From positions 62,001-126,000 of the forward strand of contig CAZUSO010000001.1 of NCBI GenBank assembly GCA_964622775.1: 64,000 nucleotides of DNA, given 5' to 3'. The notes beneath the pieces were generated by a model. It had not been told where the DNA came from, did no database searches, and saw only the letters and a list, made by a program, of their open reading frames with translations. Source of the DNA: CAZUSO01 sp964622775 (GTDB lineage Bacteria; Bacteroidota; Bacteroidia; Chitinophagales; Chitinophagaceae). Both the position numbers and the translations under genes were made by a program. This document shows positions 8,570 to 16,857 of the stretch, piece by piece. Each line of letters starts with the position of its first letter. Position 1 is the stretch's first letter.

Positions 8570-9268
8570 TCAGGTGTGTGCCGGCTGGTGTAAAATATCC
8601 AGAAATTCTGTTGATGCGGTTTCTATCTTATTCACATTTTTGTTAATCATTGCGTTCAGATAGTTATACGCTACATAAGCCAACAGGCCGATAATCAATC
8701 CCACAGCCGATGTAACCATTTTAGTATAAATACCTCCGGCGATATTTTTTATCTCAAATCCCTGGTGCTGAATATTGAAAAACAAAATAATCATCCCGGC
8801 AATCGTTCCCAAAAAACCGAACATCGGGGCAATGCCCGCAATAGTGGACAACGCTCCAAGATGCTTTTCCATTTTATAGACTTCCAGCTTTCCGGCATTC
8901 TCCATAGATTTTTCAATATGGTCAATCGGCTTTCCAATCCGGTTTATTCCTTTTATAATTACTCCCGGCAAAGCCCCTTCATAATTTTTACAAAGTGAAA
9001 GCGCCCCCGCAATATTACCCTCCTTGATCTTATCATTAACCCGGAGCATAAAATCCGGCGGCGTGCTTCCCGATTTCCGTATGGCAATATACCTTTCCAC
9101 AAATACATAAAATGCAATGATGCTGCACAATGCCAAAGGAATCATTAGGATGCCGCCTTCCTTAATAAGATACCAAAGTGAAAGCTGTTCCGGTTCGGCA
9201 TTCCCGGCAGACGCCGGAGCATGCTGTAATGTGTCTAATGCTGCCTGTAGCAAAACGGTTATGGTCAT
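8570..9268 (-). CDS. MotA/TolQ/ExbB-family proton channel protein
   Basis: The 232-residue protein has the three-helix layout of ExbB/TolQ: a first helix near residues 32-52 (EGGILMIPLALCSIIAFYVFVERY), a cytoplasmic loop, and two further helices near 137-160 and 185-207. The second contains the family block MFGFLGTIAGMI. Such proteins use the proton gradient to energise TonB/Tol systems or gliding/secretion motors. No ExbD/TolR or TonB partner lies next to it in either direction, unlike the usual operon. The partner may be elsewhere, or it serves another motor. The family call is firm, the system it serves is not visible. Confidence 0.87.
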   Translation of the reverse strand: MTITVLLQAALDTLQHAPASAGNAEPEQLSLWYLIKEGGILMIPLALCSIIAFYVFVERYIAIRKSGSTPPDFMLRVNDKIKEGNIAGALSLCKNYEGALPGVIIKGINRIGKPIDHIEKSMENAGKLEVYKMEKHLGALSTIAGIAPMFGFLGTIAGMIILFFNIQHQGFEIKNIAGGIYTKMVTSAVGLIIGLLAYVAYNYLNAMINKNVNKIETASTEFLDILHQPAHT

Positions 9269-9328
9269 TTTTTAATAAAAGTTGATCCGCTGACTGAATT
9301 TAACGCTGGATGAAGATTTATATTTTAA

Positions 9329-9757
9329 TTAGTCGATAGAAACTAATTCAATATCAAAGATCAACTCCTTTCCGGCTAATGGAAAATTGGCATCCAGCAC
9401 CACGGTTTCCGGTTTCACTTCAATCACTACCACAGGGTGGTTATTACCCTGTTCATCACTCAGGTATAATTGCAGACCAACCTCCGGTTTCATATCCGGC
9501 GGAAAATCGGTTTTAGGAAACTCCATGATCATATCCTCGTTCTGCGGGCCATAAGCTTCTTCTACCGGGATTTCCACAACTTTCCTTTCTCCAGCTTCCA
9601 TGTCAAGCATGGCCTTGTCAAATCCGGGAATCACCATACCCTGGCCTACCGTAAATTCCAATGGCGCCCTGCCCTCAGAACTGTCGAAAGTGGATCCATC
9701 CTTCAGTCTCCCGGTATAATGTACTTTTACAGCGTCTCCGTTTTTTACTTTTGTCAT
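9329..9757 (-). CDS. FKBP-type peptidyl-prolyl isomerase, SlyD-like
   Basis: The 142 residues contain an FKBP domain interrupted by an insert-in-flap domain, as in SlyD. VKVHYTGRLKDGSTFDSS and the block around GMVIPGFDKAMLDM lie near the N-terminus, then EEAYGPQ, the flap insertion, and the closing VLDANFPLAGKELIFDIEL. The histidine-rich metal-binding tail of enteric SlyD is absent. No signal peptide is visible, so it acts in the cytoplasm as a folding helper. It is a single gene between the ExbB-like gene and the divergent rpmH. Confidence 0.9.
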   Translation of the reverse strand: MTKVKNGDAVKVHYTGRLKDGSTFDSSEGRAPLEFTVGQGMVIPGFDKAMLDMEAGERKVVEIPVEEAYGPQNEDMIMEFPKTDFPPDMKPEVGLQLYLSDEQGNNHPVVVIEVKPETVVLDANFPLAGKELIFDIELVSID

Positions 9758-9890
9758 TATTTTTTAATTTGTGTTATTTATATATAATGTGTTTTAGGAC
9801 CAAGTTGCGAAAATACAATAAAATGGATAAAACACGTTTTTTGAAATCGTTTTAACCCCGTTTTCACGCCGGCGAATCTTCTAAAGATTT

Positions 9891-9922
9891 TTTGATGCTT
9901 TTAAAATAATATAATACCTTTG
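9891..9922 (+). promoter_or_regulatory. Promoter of rpmH-rnpA (TTTG-N20-TACCTTTG)
   Basis: TTTG at 9891-9894 and TACCTTTG at 9915-9922 are separated by 20 bases, an exact fit to the Bacteroidota housekeeping promoter (TTTG, 19-21 bases, TAnnTTTG). It lies about 58 bases before the rpmH start and is the best promoter match in the window. Confidence 0.75.
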
Positions 9923-9979
9923 CCGTCCTTTTTTACACACAATGTGTATTTCTTTTAAAGATTTTTATTCAAAAATGTT

Positions 9980-10135
9980 ATGAAACGTACGTATCAACCT
10001 TCACGCCGCCGTCGTAAATCTGTTCACGGATTTCGCAAACGTATGCAAACAGCAAACGGCCGCAAAGTACTGACTGCCCGTCGCAAAAAGGGTCGCAGAA
10101 AATTATCGGTTTCCAGCGAAAGCCGCCTGAAATAA
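9980..10135 (+). CDS. rpmH: 50S ribosomal protein L34
   Basis: The 51-residue, strongly basic product begins MKRTYQPSRRRRKSVHGFRK and ends in KLSVSSESRLK, with the GRKVLTARRKKGRRKL core invariant in L34. It is a component of the large ribosomal subunit. The length is normal. It is directly followed by rnpA, the arrangement found next to the replication origin in many bacteria, here without dnaA. An apparent minus-strand reading frame over the same bases is a shadow. Confidence 0.97.
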   Translation: MKRTYQPSRRRRKSVHGFRKRMQTANGRKVLTARRKKGRRKLSVSSESRLK

Positions 10136-10166
10136 TCATAATAACCCAATATTTTTTCATATTGTT

Positions 10167-10589
10167 ATGAGCAGTAGCAGCCGCAATCGTCAGCGGTTTA
10201 CGTTACGGGCTAACGAACGGCTGAAACTCCGTAAACAAATTGAAACGCTTTTCTTGAAGGGGGAAGCGTTTTCTTTTTTTCCTATAAAAATAATCTATCG
10301 GCTTTGTGAACTACCGGCCGGTATTGCGGAACCGAATGTCCTGGTGGGGTTCAGTGTTCCGAAAAGAAAGATAAAAAATGCCGTTAACCGAAATCGTGTC
10401 CGCCGGATACTTCGTGAAGCATGGCGGCTGAATAAACATCACCTGTACAAAATTATCCCGCCCGGACAGCAGTTACATTGCTTCCTGATCTATACGGACG
10501 ATAAGCCAATCCGCCTGAAAACTGCTCAATATGCCGTAGCCAAATTAACAGAACGGTTTCAGTTGATTTTAAACAGCGCTCCTGATTAA
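10167..10589 (+). CDS. rnpA: Ribonuclease P protein component
   Basis: This is the protein subunit that helps the RNase P ribozyme remove 5' leaders from tRNA precursors. The 140 residues show an RFTLRANERLKLRKQIETLF opening and a VLVGFSVPKRKIKNAVNRNRVRRILREAWRL block. The latter contains the RNR signature that contacts the catalytic RNA. It follows rpmH by 31 bases and shares its promoter. recO follows 17 bases later. Confidence 0.95.
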   Translation: MSSSSRNRQRFTLRANERLKLRKQIETLFLKGEAFSFFPIKIIYRLCELPAGIAEPNVLVGFSVPKRKIKNAVNRNRVRRILREAWRLNKHHLYKIIPPGQQLHCFLIYTDDKPIRLKTAQYAVAKLTERFQLILNSAPD

Positions 10590-10606
10590 CTTGCACCTTA
10601 TTTGTT

Positions 10607-11335
10607 GTGTTCCAGACCAAAGGCATTGTACTAAAGACTATAAAATATGGCGAAACCAGCCAGATCGCCCATATCTTTACTGCGGATTTTGGTCTGCAAA
10701 CCTATATGGTCAAGGGGTTGCGCAGTTCAAAAAAATCATCCGCTCATGCGGGTGTGCTGCAACCTTCATTTGTATTAGACTTAGTCGTTTGCCAGCATCC
10801 GCAAAAAAATTTTCAGCGAATCCGCGAAATGTCACCTGATCCTGTTTTTCAAAACGCGCATGAAGATGTCATCAAAAACTGTATCGCCATCTTTGCTGTG
10901 GAATTGCTGACTCAACTCATCACGGAAAATGACGTGTTACCACAATTATTTGATTTTTGCTATCTTTTTCTAAAACACCTGGCTGAAACGGAACAAAAAG
11001 ACTGCGTACTGCTTCCTTTATATTTCACCCTGCACGCCGCCCGGCTTTCGGGCTATCAGATAAACGGTGCGTATTCCAAAGCAACCCCGTTCCTGAATAT
11101 TGCAGAAGGATGTTATACCTCAACGGCTCCTGCTACCGGCCCTGTTGTTGAAACGGATGTGGCTCGTGCATTCAGCCTGCTCAATTACACTGCCGACACT
11201 GGTTTAGGGGGGATTTCCATTTCTTCCGGTATTCGAAAATCCCTGCTGGAATATTTTTTATTGTTTTTAGCATGGCACAGTCCACAATTCCGTCCGCTGA
11301 AATCTTTAGAGGTACTCCGTTCCATTTTGCATTAA
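10607..11335 (+). CDS. recO: DNA repair protein RecO
   Basis: RecO loads RecA with RecR in the RecFOR gap-repair pathway. The N-terminal OB-fold block TKGIVLKTIKYGETSQIAHIFT is typical, followed by the helical C-terminal domain with CVLLPLYFTLHAARLSGYQ. The start is GTG at 10607, the only in-frame start giving the conserved N-terminus. The zinc-finger cysteines found in some RecO proteins are not evident. It lies 17 bases after rnpA, so probably in the same transcript. Its end overlaps the convergent small membrane gene by 4 bases. Confidence 0.93.
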   Translation: MFQTKGIVLKTIKYGETSQIAHIFTADFGLQTYMVKGLRSSKKSSAHAGVLQPSFVLDLVVCQHPQKNFQRIREMSPDPVFQNAHEDVIKNCIAIFAVELLTQLITENDVLPQLFDFCYLFLKHLAETEQKDCVLLPLYFTLHAARLSGYQINGAYSKATPFLNIAEGCYTSTAPATGPVVETDVARAFSLLNYTADTGLGGISISSGIRKSLLEYFLLFLAWHSPQFRPLKSLEVLRSILH

Positions 11336-11691
11336 CGCCTGAATATCCTTTTTCCCATCTTGGAAAGATACTTTCTGAAAAAGGCATACTGCCCGAATGG
11401 CATACTGATAAGCAGCACGCATAACGGCCATAAAATACTCACTAATATAATATATAATATTATCCAGATGACATTATTTTCAATAACGAATAAGTTTAAA
11501 ATCTTCCGGCCTAAATAACCGCAGAGGCTGCCGCCAATAGTGAAGGTGCATAATATCAATACCACCTGCAAAATGTTTTTTGCATTCCACTTCTTTTTTA
11601 GTCTTTGCAGAAAAGATACTTTACCAGTTTCTGCAGTGATCACTTCCTCCTTCTCATCTTCTTCCATGACTTCTTTACAACAACTTTTCAT
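11332..11691 (-). CDS. Small membrane protein, DUF6787-like
   Basis: The 119-residue product has an acidic, cysteine-containing N-terminus, a basic FLQRLKKKWNAKN stretch, and two membrane helices (about residues 41-60, VVLILCTFTIGGSLCGYLG, and 74-98, NVIWIILYIILVSILWPLCVLLI). A FGQYAFFRKYLSKMGKR tail follows. This pattern matches a conserved Bacteroidota family that I believe is DUF6787; the function is unknown. Its 3' end overlaps that of recO by 4 bases in convergent orientation. Confidence 0.7.
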   Translation of the reverse strand: MKSCCKEVMEEDEKEEVITAETGKVSFLQRLKKKWNAKNILQVVLILCTFTIGGSLCGYLGRKILNLFVIENNVIWIILYIILVSILWPLCVLLISMPFGQYAFFRKYLSKMGKRIFRR

Positions 11692-11713
11692 TTTAATTGA
11701 TATGATAAACCAA

Positions 11714-11721
11714 CAAAGATA
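11714..11721 (-). promoter_or_regulatory. -7 promoter element (TATCTTTG) of the small membrane gene
   Basis: Read on the minus strand the octamer is TATCTTTG, an exact TAnnTTTG match about 23 bases before the start codon. No clear -33 TTTG is present. Confidence 0.45.
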
Positions 11722-11762
11722 AAGTCGTTTTCTAAATAAGGGTTTTCATTTCGGGAAAAATA

Positions 11763-13304
11763 TCAAAGCGCTGCAGCAATCAGTTGTCGGGTATATAACT
11801 GCCGGGGATGATTCATAACCTCATGAACGCTTCCTGATTCCACAATCTTTCCCTGATGCATTACTAATACCCTGTCGCTTATAGCTTTCACAAGGTTCAA
11901 ATCGTGTGTGATGAATAAATAAGTTAAGTTTTTCTCCATCTGCAGGCTTTTCAATAACTTCAGAATCTGTTCCTGCGTATTCACATCCAATGCCGCCACG
12001 CTCTCATCACAGATCATCAATTCCGGATCCACCGCTAATGCGCGTGCAATGCAAATACGTTGCCGCTGGCCTCCCGAAAATTCATGCGGATATTTGTAAA
12101 AGGAATCTCGTGATAACTGAACCTGATCCAACAGTTCAAATACCCTTTTTTCCACCATAGCGCCCTTTGCCATACCATGAATCTTTATAGGCTCCGCTAT
12201 CGCAGCACCAATGCTCATCCTTGGATTTAAAGAAGCATAAGGATCCTGAAAGACCATCTGGATATGCTTACGGTTTTCACGCCATTGCTGTGCCGAAAAA
12301 TCATTCATCAGTTTTTCCTTAAAATACAGTGCACCGGATGTAATTTTTCTTAAACCCAAAACTGTTTGACTTAATGTACTTTTTCCACAACCTGATTCTC
12401 CTACCAAACCTAAAGTCTCTCTGCGATACAAATCAAAACTGACATCATCCACAGCTTTGGTAAGCGGCTTATTTTTGTCCAGCCAGGAGCCGGGATGCGT
12501 ATAATATACTTTCAGATGTGCGACACTTAACAGTATTTCTTTATCATCCCCAAGCCATTTTTTTTCCGGTATCCATTCCTTTATCCGGATCGTGTTTTCC
12601 ACAAGATTTCCCTGTTCCATGACTAAGATACGGTCGGCAATTTTCTGTGCAAGCCGGATATCATGCGTAATAAACAACAACGCAATTCCAAATTCCCGCT
12701 GCAATTCCTGCATCAACAAAATGATTTCCTGCTGAACCGTAACATCAAGAGCGGTGGTAGGCTCATCGGCAATCAATAATTTCGGATGATTACACATCGC
12801 CATAGCAATCATCACCCTTTGCTTCTGTCCACCGGATAACTGATGAGGATAGCGTTTCATCAATGATTCCGGATCCGGTAATTTCACTTTATCAAACCAG
12901 TTGATGGCCATTTTTCGTGCCGCTGAACGGCTTAATTTTTGATGCGTTCTGATGCTTTCAATCAACTGATTGCCGCAGGTTTGCACCGGATTTAATGCAC
13001 TCATCGGTTCCTGAAATATCATGGCTATTTCCTTACCGCGAATATGTTCCCATTGCTGTGCATCCAGCTCCAGCAAATTGGGAAAACCACCTAATTGAAT
13101 CCGTCCCGAAACCCGGGTCTGCTCCGGTAACAATCCCATTAACGCCAGTGAAGTAACTGATTTTCCAGACCCCGATTGACCCACCAAAACCGTAGTACGA
13201 CCGCATTCTATCGAAAAAGAAAGATTTTTTATTGCTTCAAAAAATTTTTTTCCGGTAAAACTGACTCTGAGATTGCTGACCTTAACGACCGATTGATTTT
13301 CCAT
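11763..13304 (-). CDS. Duplicated ATP-binding protein of an oligopeptide-type ABC transporter (DppD-DppF fusion, YejF-like)
   Basis: One polypeptide of about 513 residues carries two complete ABC ATPase domains. The first has Walker A GQSGSGKSV, signature LSGGQKQR and Walker B LLIADEPTTALD. The second has GESGCGKST, FSGGQRQR and the Walker B variant MICDESVAALD. Each half has the C-terminal sequence type of peptide/nickel importers. The permeases and binding protein that such ATPases serve are not next to it, so it is an orphan here. The chosen ATG (13302-13304) gives MENQSVVKVSNLRVSF; an in-frame ATG 63 bases upstream is possible. It reads away from the candidate origin region. Confidence 0.88.
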   Translation of the reverse strand: MENQSVVKVSNLRVSFTGKKFFEAIKNLSFSIECGRTTVLVGQSGSGKSVTSLALMGLLPEQTRVSGRIQLGGFPNLLELDAQQWEHIRGKEIAMIFQEPMSALNPVQTCGNQLIESIRTHQKLSRSAARKMAINWFDKVKLPDPESLMKRYPHQLSGGQKQRVMIAMAMCNHPKLLIADEPTTALDVTVQQEIILLMQELQREFGIALLFITHDIRLAQKIADRILVMEQGNLVENTIRIKEWIPEKKWLGDDKEILLSVAHLKVYYTHPGSWLDKNKPLTKAVDDVSFDLYRRETLGLVGESGCGKSTLSQTVLGLRKITSGALYFKEKLMNDFSAQQWRENRKHIQMVFQDPYASLNPRMSIGAAIAEPIKIHGMAKGAMVEKRVFELLDQVQLSRDSFYKYPHEFSGGQRQRICIARALAVDPELMICDESVAALDVNTQEQILKLLKSLQMEKNLTYLFITHDLNLVKAISDRVLVMHQGKIVESGSVHEVMNHPRQLYTRQLIAAAL

Positions 13305-13367
13305 TTCCGGTTCAAATGTAGCGGCTTTATTTTTCCCGATCAATTTTTGCAAATTCGCAATTAACAA

Positions 13368-13898
13368 GCCTAATAATTATAATAGTTTATTTTTAAAAGA
13401 GAGTTATTATTATTATTAGGATTGTGGAAATGGGGATAAAGATTTTTATACTGGTTGTTTGTGTATAGTTCCTGTTTTTTCCACAGAAATTTCCACAGTA
13501 TGATTTTATTGAAGCCTTTATGAGACGTGGATTATAGAAAATGCTATCATTTGTTGTGAATATTATTTTAAATAGGTTTTCAATATCGTGTATTATTGAA
13601 AACCCACTAATTTTATGTTGATGAAAAGCATAAGTTTTTCATTTTTTTACTCTCAACACGCACGATTAAAAAGCAAATTTAGTTTTCAGCAGTTTTGATA
13701 AATGAACCCCCATATTTTTGATTGTTGTTGTGAATAAGTTTATAATAACTTAACTGGAAATTCATCATCAGTTTAAACACACAAGATACATTCCCGCATT
13801 GTTGAAATCACAACTTTTATTGGGGATTTCTATGGTATTAAATAGAAAAAGCGATTCCGGTTAGAAATCGCTTTTGAACAGGTTGTGAATAATGTTGT
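13368..13898. other. Candidate chromosomal replication origin (oriC): AT-rich, DnaA-box cluster
   Basis: About 530 bases without a convincing gene. Exact matches to the DnaA-box consensus TTWTNCACA lie at 13477-13485 (TTTTCCACA), and on the minus strand at 13729-13737 and 13884-13892 (both TTATTCACA). One-mismatch boxes lie at 13423-13431, 13489-13497 and 13555-13563. The sequence between them is very AT-rich, with long A/T runs at 13381-13420 and 13560-13680 that could serve as unwinding elements. rpmH-rnpA lies 3 kb to one side and mnmG with two parS-like sites 3.5 kb to the other; both gene sets commonly border oriC. dnaA is not in the window. The role as origin is inference. Confidence 0.5.
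13847..13875 (-). terminator. Intrinsic terminator after the PhaC-like gene
   Basis: AAAAGCGATT and AATCGCTTTT form a perfect 10-bp stem with a 9-base loop. T-runs are available on both strands, so it can act in either direction. It lies just downstream of the PhaC-like stop codon and at the edge of the candidate origin. Confidence 0.8.
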
Positions 13899-14951
13899 TT
13901 AGCTATGTTCAATAGTCCATTTAGCTACGGCAGGTGCTAATTCTTTTTGCGATCTGCTTCCTACAAATACACCGATATGTCCGCCCGGAAACGGTATTTC
14001 AGTTTTATCCTTAGAACCTATTTTCGGCATGACAGCTTTTGTGCTGTCATTGGGTATAATACTATCGCTTGTGGCATAGATATTCAGGTAAGGAACCGTC
14101 ATTTTTTTCAAATCTACCCTTTCCCCATTCAGGTAAAATTTACCTTTTATCAGTTTATTATCGCGGAATAAATCTTTGATGTATTGACGATACATTTCGC
14201 CGGCAATGGCCGGCAAATCGGCTTTCCATTGTTCCATACGCAGGAAGTTCATGAGCTTGTCTTCATCTTCCAGCGTGTCGATAACGCCGATGTATTTGCT
14301 GATATTCATGGAAGGTTTCAGCATGCTGAATGCGGAGTCAATCATTTCTCCCGGTATTGTGCCCACGCTGTCCACCATAGCATCCACATCGATATACTTT
14401 GCCCATTTGTACAGCATATTATCGCCTTCTCCAAAATCAAAAGGAGCTACATATGTGGTCAGTGTTTGCAGTTTTTCGGGGTAGCGGCTGGCATAGATCA
14501 TGGAATAAGTTCCGGCCTGACAAATACCTTGCTTATGAATTTTGCTGACATTGTGTTTTCTGCGGATGAAATCCACGGCATCGTTCATGTATCCGTCAAT
14601 GTAGTCGGAGATAGTAAGGTATTTATCGGCCTGGGTGGGGTAGCCCCAGTCCATGATATATATATCCAGTCCTTCTTCCAGTAGTTTTTTCATCAGGCTC
14701 CTGTCTGGTTGTAAATCGAGCACATCGTGACGATTGAGCATGGCGAAAGAAACCAAAACCGGGATTTTAGCGGTGGGTGGAGTGTCCCGCAGGTAATGAT
14801 AAAGCTTTACTTTATCTTTTTGCCATACTAATTCTTTGGGCGTAACGGCAAGGTCCACATCATGAATGTTTTGCAGGGTCTCATAGCCCTTCAGTAATTT
14901 CTGAGCATTTGAAGTCATTTCTTCAAACAGGCTCATGGTATTGAATGTCAT
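13899..14951 (-). CDS. phaC: Class III poly(3-hydroxyalkanoate) synthase subunit PhaC-like alpha/beta hydrolase
   Basis: The 350-residue protein has the size and motifs of class III PhaC, which polymerises hydroxyacyl-CoA. The lipase-like box is GICQAG with the cysteine nucleophile C144; the usual form is GxCxGG, so the first of the paired glycines is alanine. Candidate catalytic partners are D296 in ATSDSIIP and H325 in GGHIG, at spacings seen in characterised class III enzymes. The DLQPDRSLMKKLLEEGLDIYIMDWGYP block is also typical. Class III synthases need a PhaE partner; no phaE, phaA, phaB or phasin is nearby. An in-frame ATG at codon 6 is an alternative start. Polymer synthesis is therefore plausible but unproven. 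Confidence 0.85.
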   Translation of the reverse strand: MTFNTMSLFEEMTSNAQKLLKGYETLQNIHDVDLAVTPKELVWQKDKVKLYHYLRDTPPTAKIPVLVSFAMLNRHDVLDLQPDRSLMKKLLEEGLDIYIMDWGYPTQADKYLTISDYIDGYMNDAVDFIRRKHNVSKIHKQGICQAGTYSMIYASRYPEKLQTLTTYVAPFDFGEGDNMLYKWAKYIDVDAMVDSVGTIPGEMIDSAFSMLKPSMNISKYIGVIDTLEDEDKLMNFLRMEQWKADLPAIAGEMYRQYIKDLFRDNKLIKGKFYLNGERVDLKKMTVPYLNIYATSDSIIPNDSTKAVMPKIGSKDKTEIPFPGGHIGVFVGSRSQKELAPAVAKWTIEHS

Positions 14952-15008
14952 AATTAAAATGTTTTAAACGAAGGAAAGATAGTGATATTTTTTTATTCTA
15001 AACAAAAA

Positions 15009-15671
15009 TTACCAATCGGGTTTATATAAATGTTCTTTTTCTTTTATTTGATTCATTGCGAAAAGAATAACCGGATTTTTCTCTGCAGGTGCTGTTTCGT
15101 TCACAAAAAACTGATAGAGCTTATTATTCCGACAATCAATAGTAAAAATATTGTTTTTATATATTATATTTTTAATATCCTGCCATAGTATTTTTCGATT
15201 CATTCCCGGTTTTTGAATGATAATTCCGCTGTCATCCAGGACCAGATATTTTTGAGCAACACTGCCATATTCGAAATACAGTCCGAAAATAAGACCAACC
15301 AGTCCGGCTCCGGAATAGGCTGCGGGCAGCCACCATTGCTGTATTATACTGTAAATAATGATAAGCGCTAACCCTGTGATCTCCGTTATTCTGAGGAGCA
15401 TATTTCCTTTAGGCTGTAGAACTTTTTTGTTCCACACAATGGTTATCAGAGTGATAGCAAATCCCAGCAACACATAAGCAAATCCGATCCAGTTAATGAA
15501 ATGAAAGCTTATTTCCGGCTTTTCCCGGTTTGCCGTTGCCACACCCATTACTAAGGGGGATAGGAAAGCTACTGCACCAATGACGATGAAGAGGATACCC
15601 GAAAAAATATGAAAAGCAGTCACATGATTTCTTTTAGGACCTTCTGTTTTTATCGGGATTTGATAATGCAT
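15009..15671 (-). CDS. Conserved membrane protein with C-terminal PH-like segment, unknown function
   Basis: The 220 residues start with a hydrophilic leader, then hydrophobic helices near 21-45 (IFSGILFIVIGAVAFLSPLVM), 60-82, 97-113 and 120-137. A soluble C-terminal stretch follows, with a short beta-rich pattern (LDDSGIIIQKPGMNRKILWQDI...FTIDCRNNKLYQFF) like bacterial PH-type domains. I do not recognise a named family. It lies 3 bases after the arginase-family gene and 57 bases before the PhaC-like gene on the same strand, so co-transcription is likely. Confidence 0.7.
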   Translation of the reverse strand: MHYQIPIKTEGPKRNHVTAFHIFSGILFIVIGAVAFLSPLVMGVATANREKPEISFHFINWIGFAYVLLGFAITLITIVWNKKVLQPKGNMLLRITEITGLALIIIYSIIQQWWLPAAYSGAGLVGLIFGLYFEYGSVAQKYLVLDDSGIIIQKPGMNRKILWQDIKNIIYKNNIFTIDCRNNKLYQFFVNETAPAEKNPVILFAMNQIKEKEHLYKPDW

Positions 15672-15674
15672 CGT

Positions 15675-16730
15675 CTATTCTGCTGCTAAAATATTACACA
15701 ATTTATATAGTGTTCTGGCGCCGACGATAGGGTCGATGCAATCGTTGCCATGTGCTCCGCTGGAGATTTCATTCAAGTCGAATCCGATGAATTTTCTGCC
15801 GCTTTTTTTCAGAAGCTTGATGAGATAAAAAACCTGTTCCAATTCAAATCCGCCCGGAACCGGAGTGCCGGTATTCGGACAAAGTTTGGGGTCCAATCCG
15901 TCAATATCGAAGCTGAGATAAACATTTTCGGGAAGGATGTCAATAATATTATGGCAGATATTCACCCAGTTTTTGCCTTCATATTGAGCTTCTTTGATAG
16001 AGATGTCAAAGAAGGTTTTTACTTTAGTGCTATTGTTGCGAATATATTCTGCTTCTTCATCACAATAGTCGCGGGTACCAACCTGGACGAGTTTGCTCAC
16101 CTGAGGTACTTCGTTTAAGACATTGTACATGATGGAGGCATGAGAATAGGTGAAGCCTTCATACGCTTTGCGAAGGTCGGCATGTGCATCTATTTGTAAA
16201 ATGCCGAAATCCGGGTAAATATTTCCAAGCGCCTGAATATATCCTAAGGGGGTGCTGTGATCTCCCCCTAAAATCACGACTTTTTTCCCTTCTTTCAGGA
16301 ATTTTGAGGAAAGTTCAAAAAGCCAGTTTTTCAGGTAAATCCCCCCATCGTTTACTTCCCGCAACTTATGGCAGAGCTGTTTGTTTGTATCAATTGCTCC
16401 TCCTTCATAAAGACAACCCAGGATAAGCTCGGCATAACCGCGCAGGTAATCGCTTTTCAGGCGGATATCTTTATCAAGAGGAACCATGTAATAGCCCTTT
16501 TTCCACATATCCGTATATTCCGGATCGAAAAGATCCACCTGTAGCGATTCGTCAAATACCTGTTCGGGTCCACGTGCCGTACCGGGACGATAGCTTACGG
16601 TGACCTCCCAGGGAACCGGGATAATGATCAGTTCTGAGTTTTCCAAATCGTGGGGCAGGCCAAAAATATTATTACTTTTAAGGCCGGGGGCATTGGGGTC
16701 AAAATCCTGAATGGCGTTTTCGTTAATCAT
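15675..16730 (-). CDS. Arginase/agmatinase/formimidoylglutamase family ureohydrolase
   Basis: A binuclear-manganese hydrolase of about 351 residues. The metal-binding blocks are all present: LGGDHSTPLG, QIDAHADLR and SFDIDGLDPKLCPNTGTPVPGG, with GFDLNEIS in the C-terminal part. The substrate (arginine, agmatine or formimidoylglutamate) cannot be assigned safely; Bacteroidota members are annotated under all three names. The start at 16728-16730 (MINENAIQDFDP) is preferred because a TAnnTTTG element lies just upstream of it. The longer in-frame version would place that promoter inside the gene and adds a leader with no homology-like pattern. Confidence 0.85.
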   Translation of the reverse strand: MINENAIQDFDPNAPGLKSNNIFGLPHDLENSELIIIPVPWEVTVSYRPGTARGPEQVFDESLQVDLFDPEYTDMWKKGYYMVPLDKDIRLKSDYLRGYAELILGCLYEGGAIDTNKQLCHKLREVNDGGIYLKNWLFELSSKFLKEGKKVVILGGDHSTPLGYIQALGNIYPDFGILQIDAHADLRKAYEGFTYSHASIMYNVLNEVPQVSKLVQVGTRDYCDEEAEYIRNNSTKVKTFFDISIKEAQYEGKNWVNICHNIIDILPENVYLSFDIDGLDPKLCPNTGTPVPGGFELEQVFYLIKLLKKSGRKFIGFDLNEISSGAHGNDCIDPIVGARTLYKLCNILAAE

Positions 16731-16749
16731 TATTCCTGAAAAATGCGGG

Positions 16750-16757
16750 CAAAGGTA
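16750..16757 (-). promoter_or_regulatory. -7 promoter element (TACCTTTG) of the arginase-family gene
   Basis: Exact TAnnTTTG match on the minus strand, about 20 bases before the preferred start codon. It argues against the longer in-frame start further upstream. Confidence 0.5.
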
Positions 16758-16857
16758 CAAAATATATAGTGAAGGTAGAGGTAAAAAAGCAGAGGCTGTA
16801 TCCTGATTTGCCATACCTGCAAAGGGTTGTTTGAACGACAGAAAACGTAGCGTCATT

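Noticed and set aside
9978..10160. A 60-codon minus-strand frame
   Set aside because: It is the exact antisense of rpmH, a highly conserved gene.
16566..16581. CACGTG core inside the arginase-family gene as a third parS site
   Set aside because: Only the central hexamer matches; the flanks (GGGTC and CCGTA) do not form the palindrome seen in the two accepted sites.
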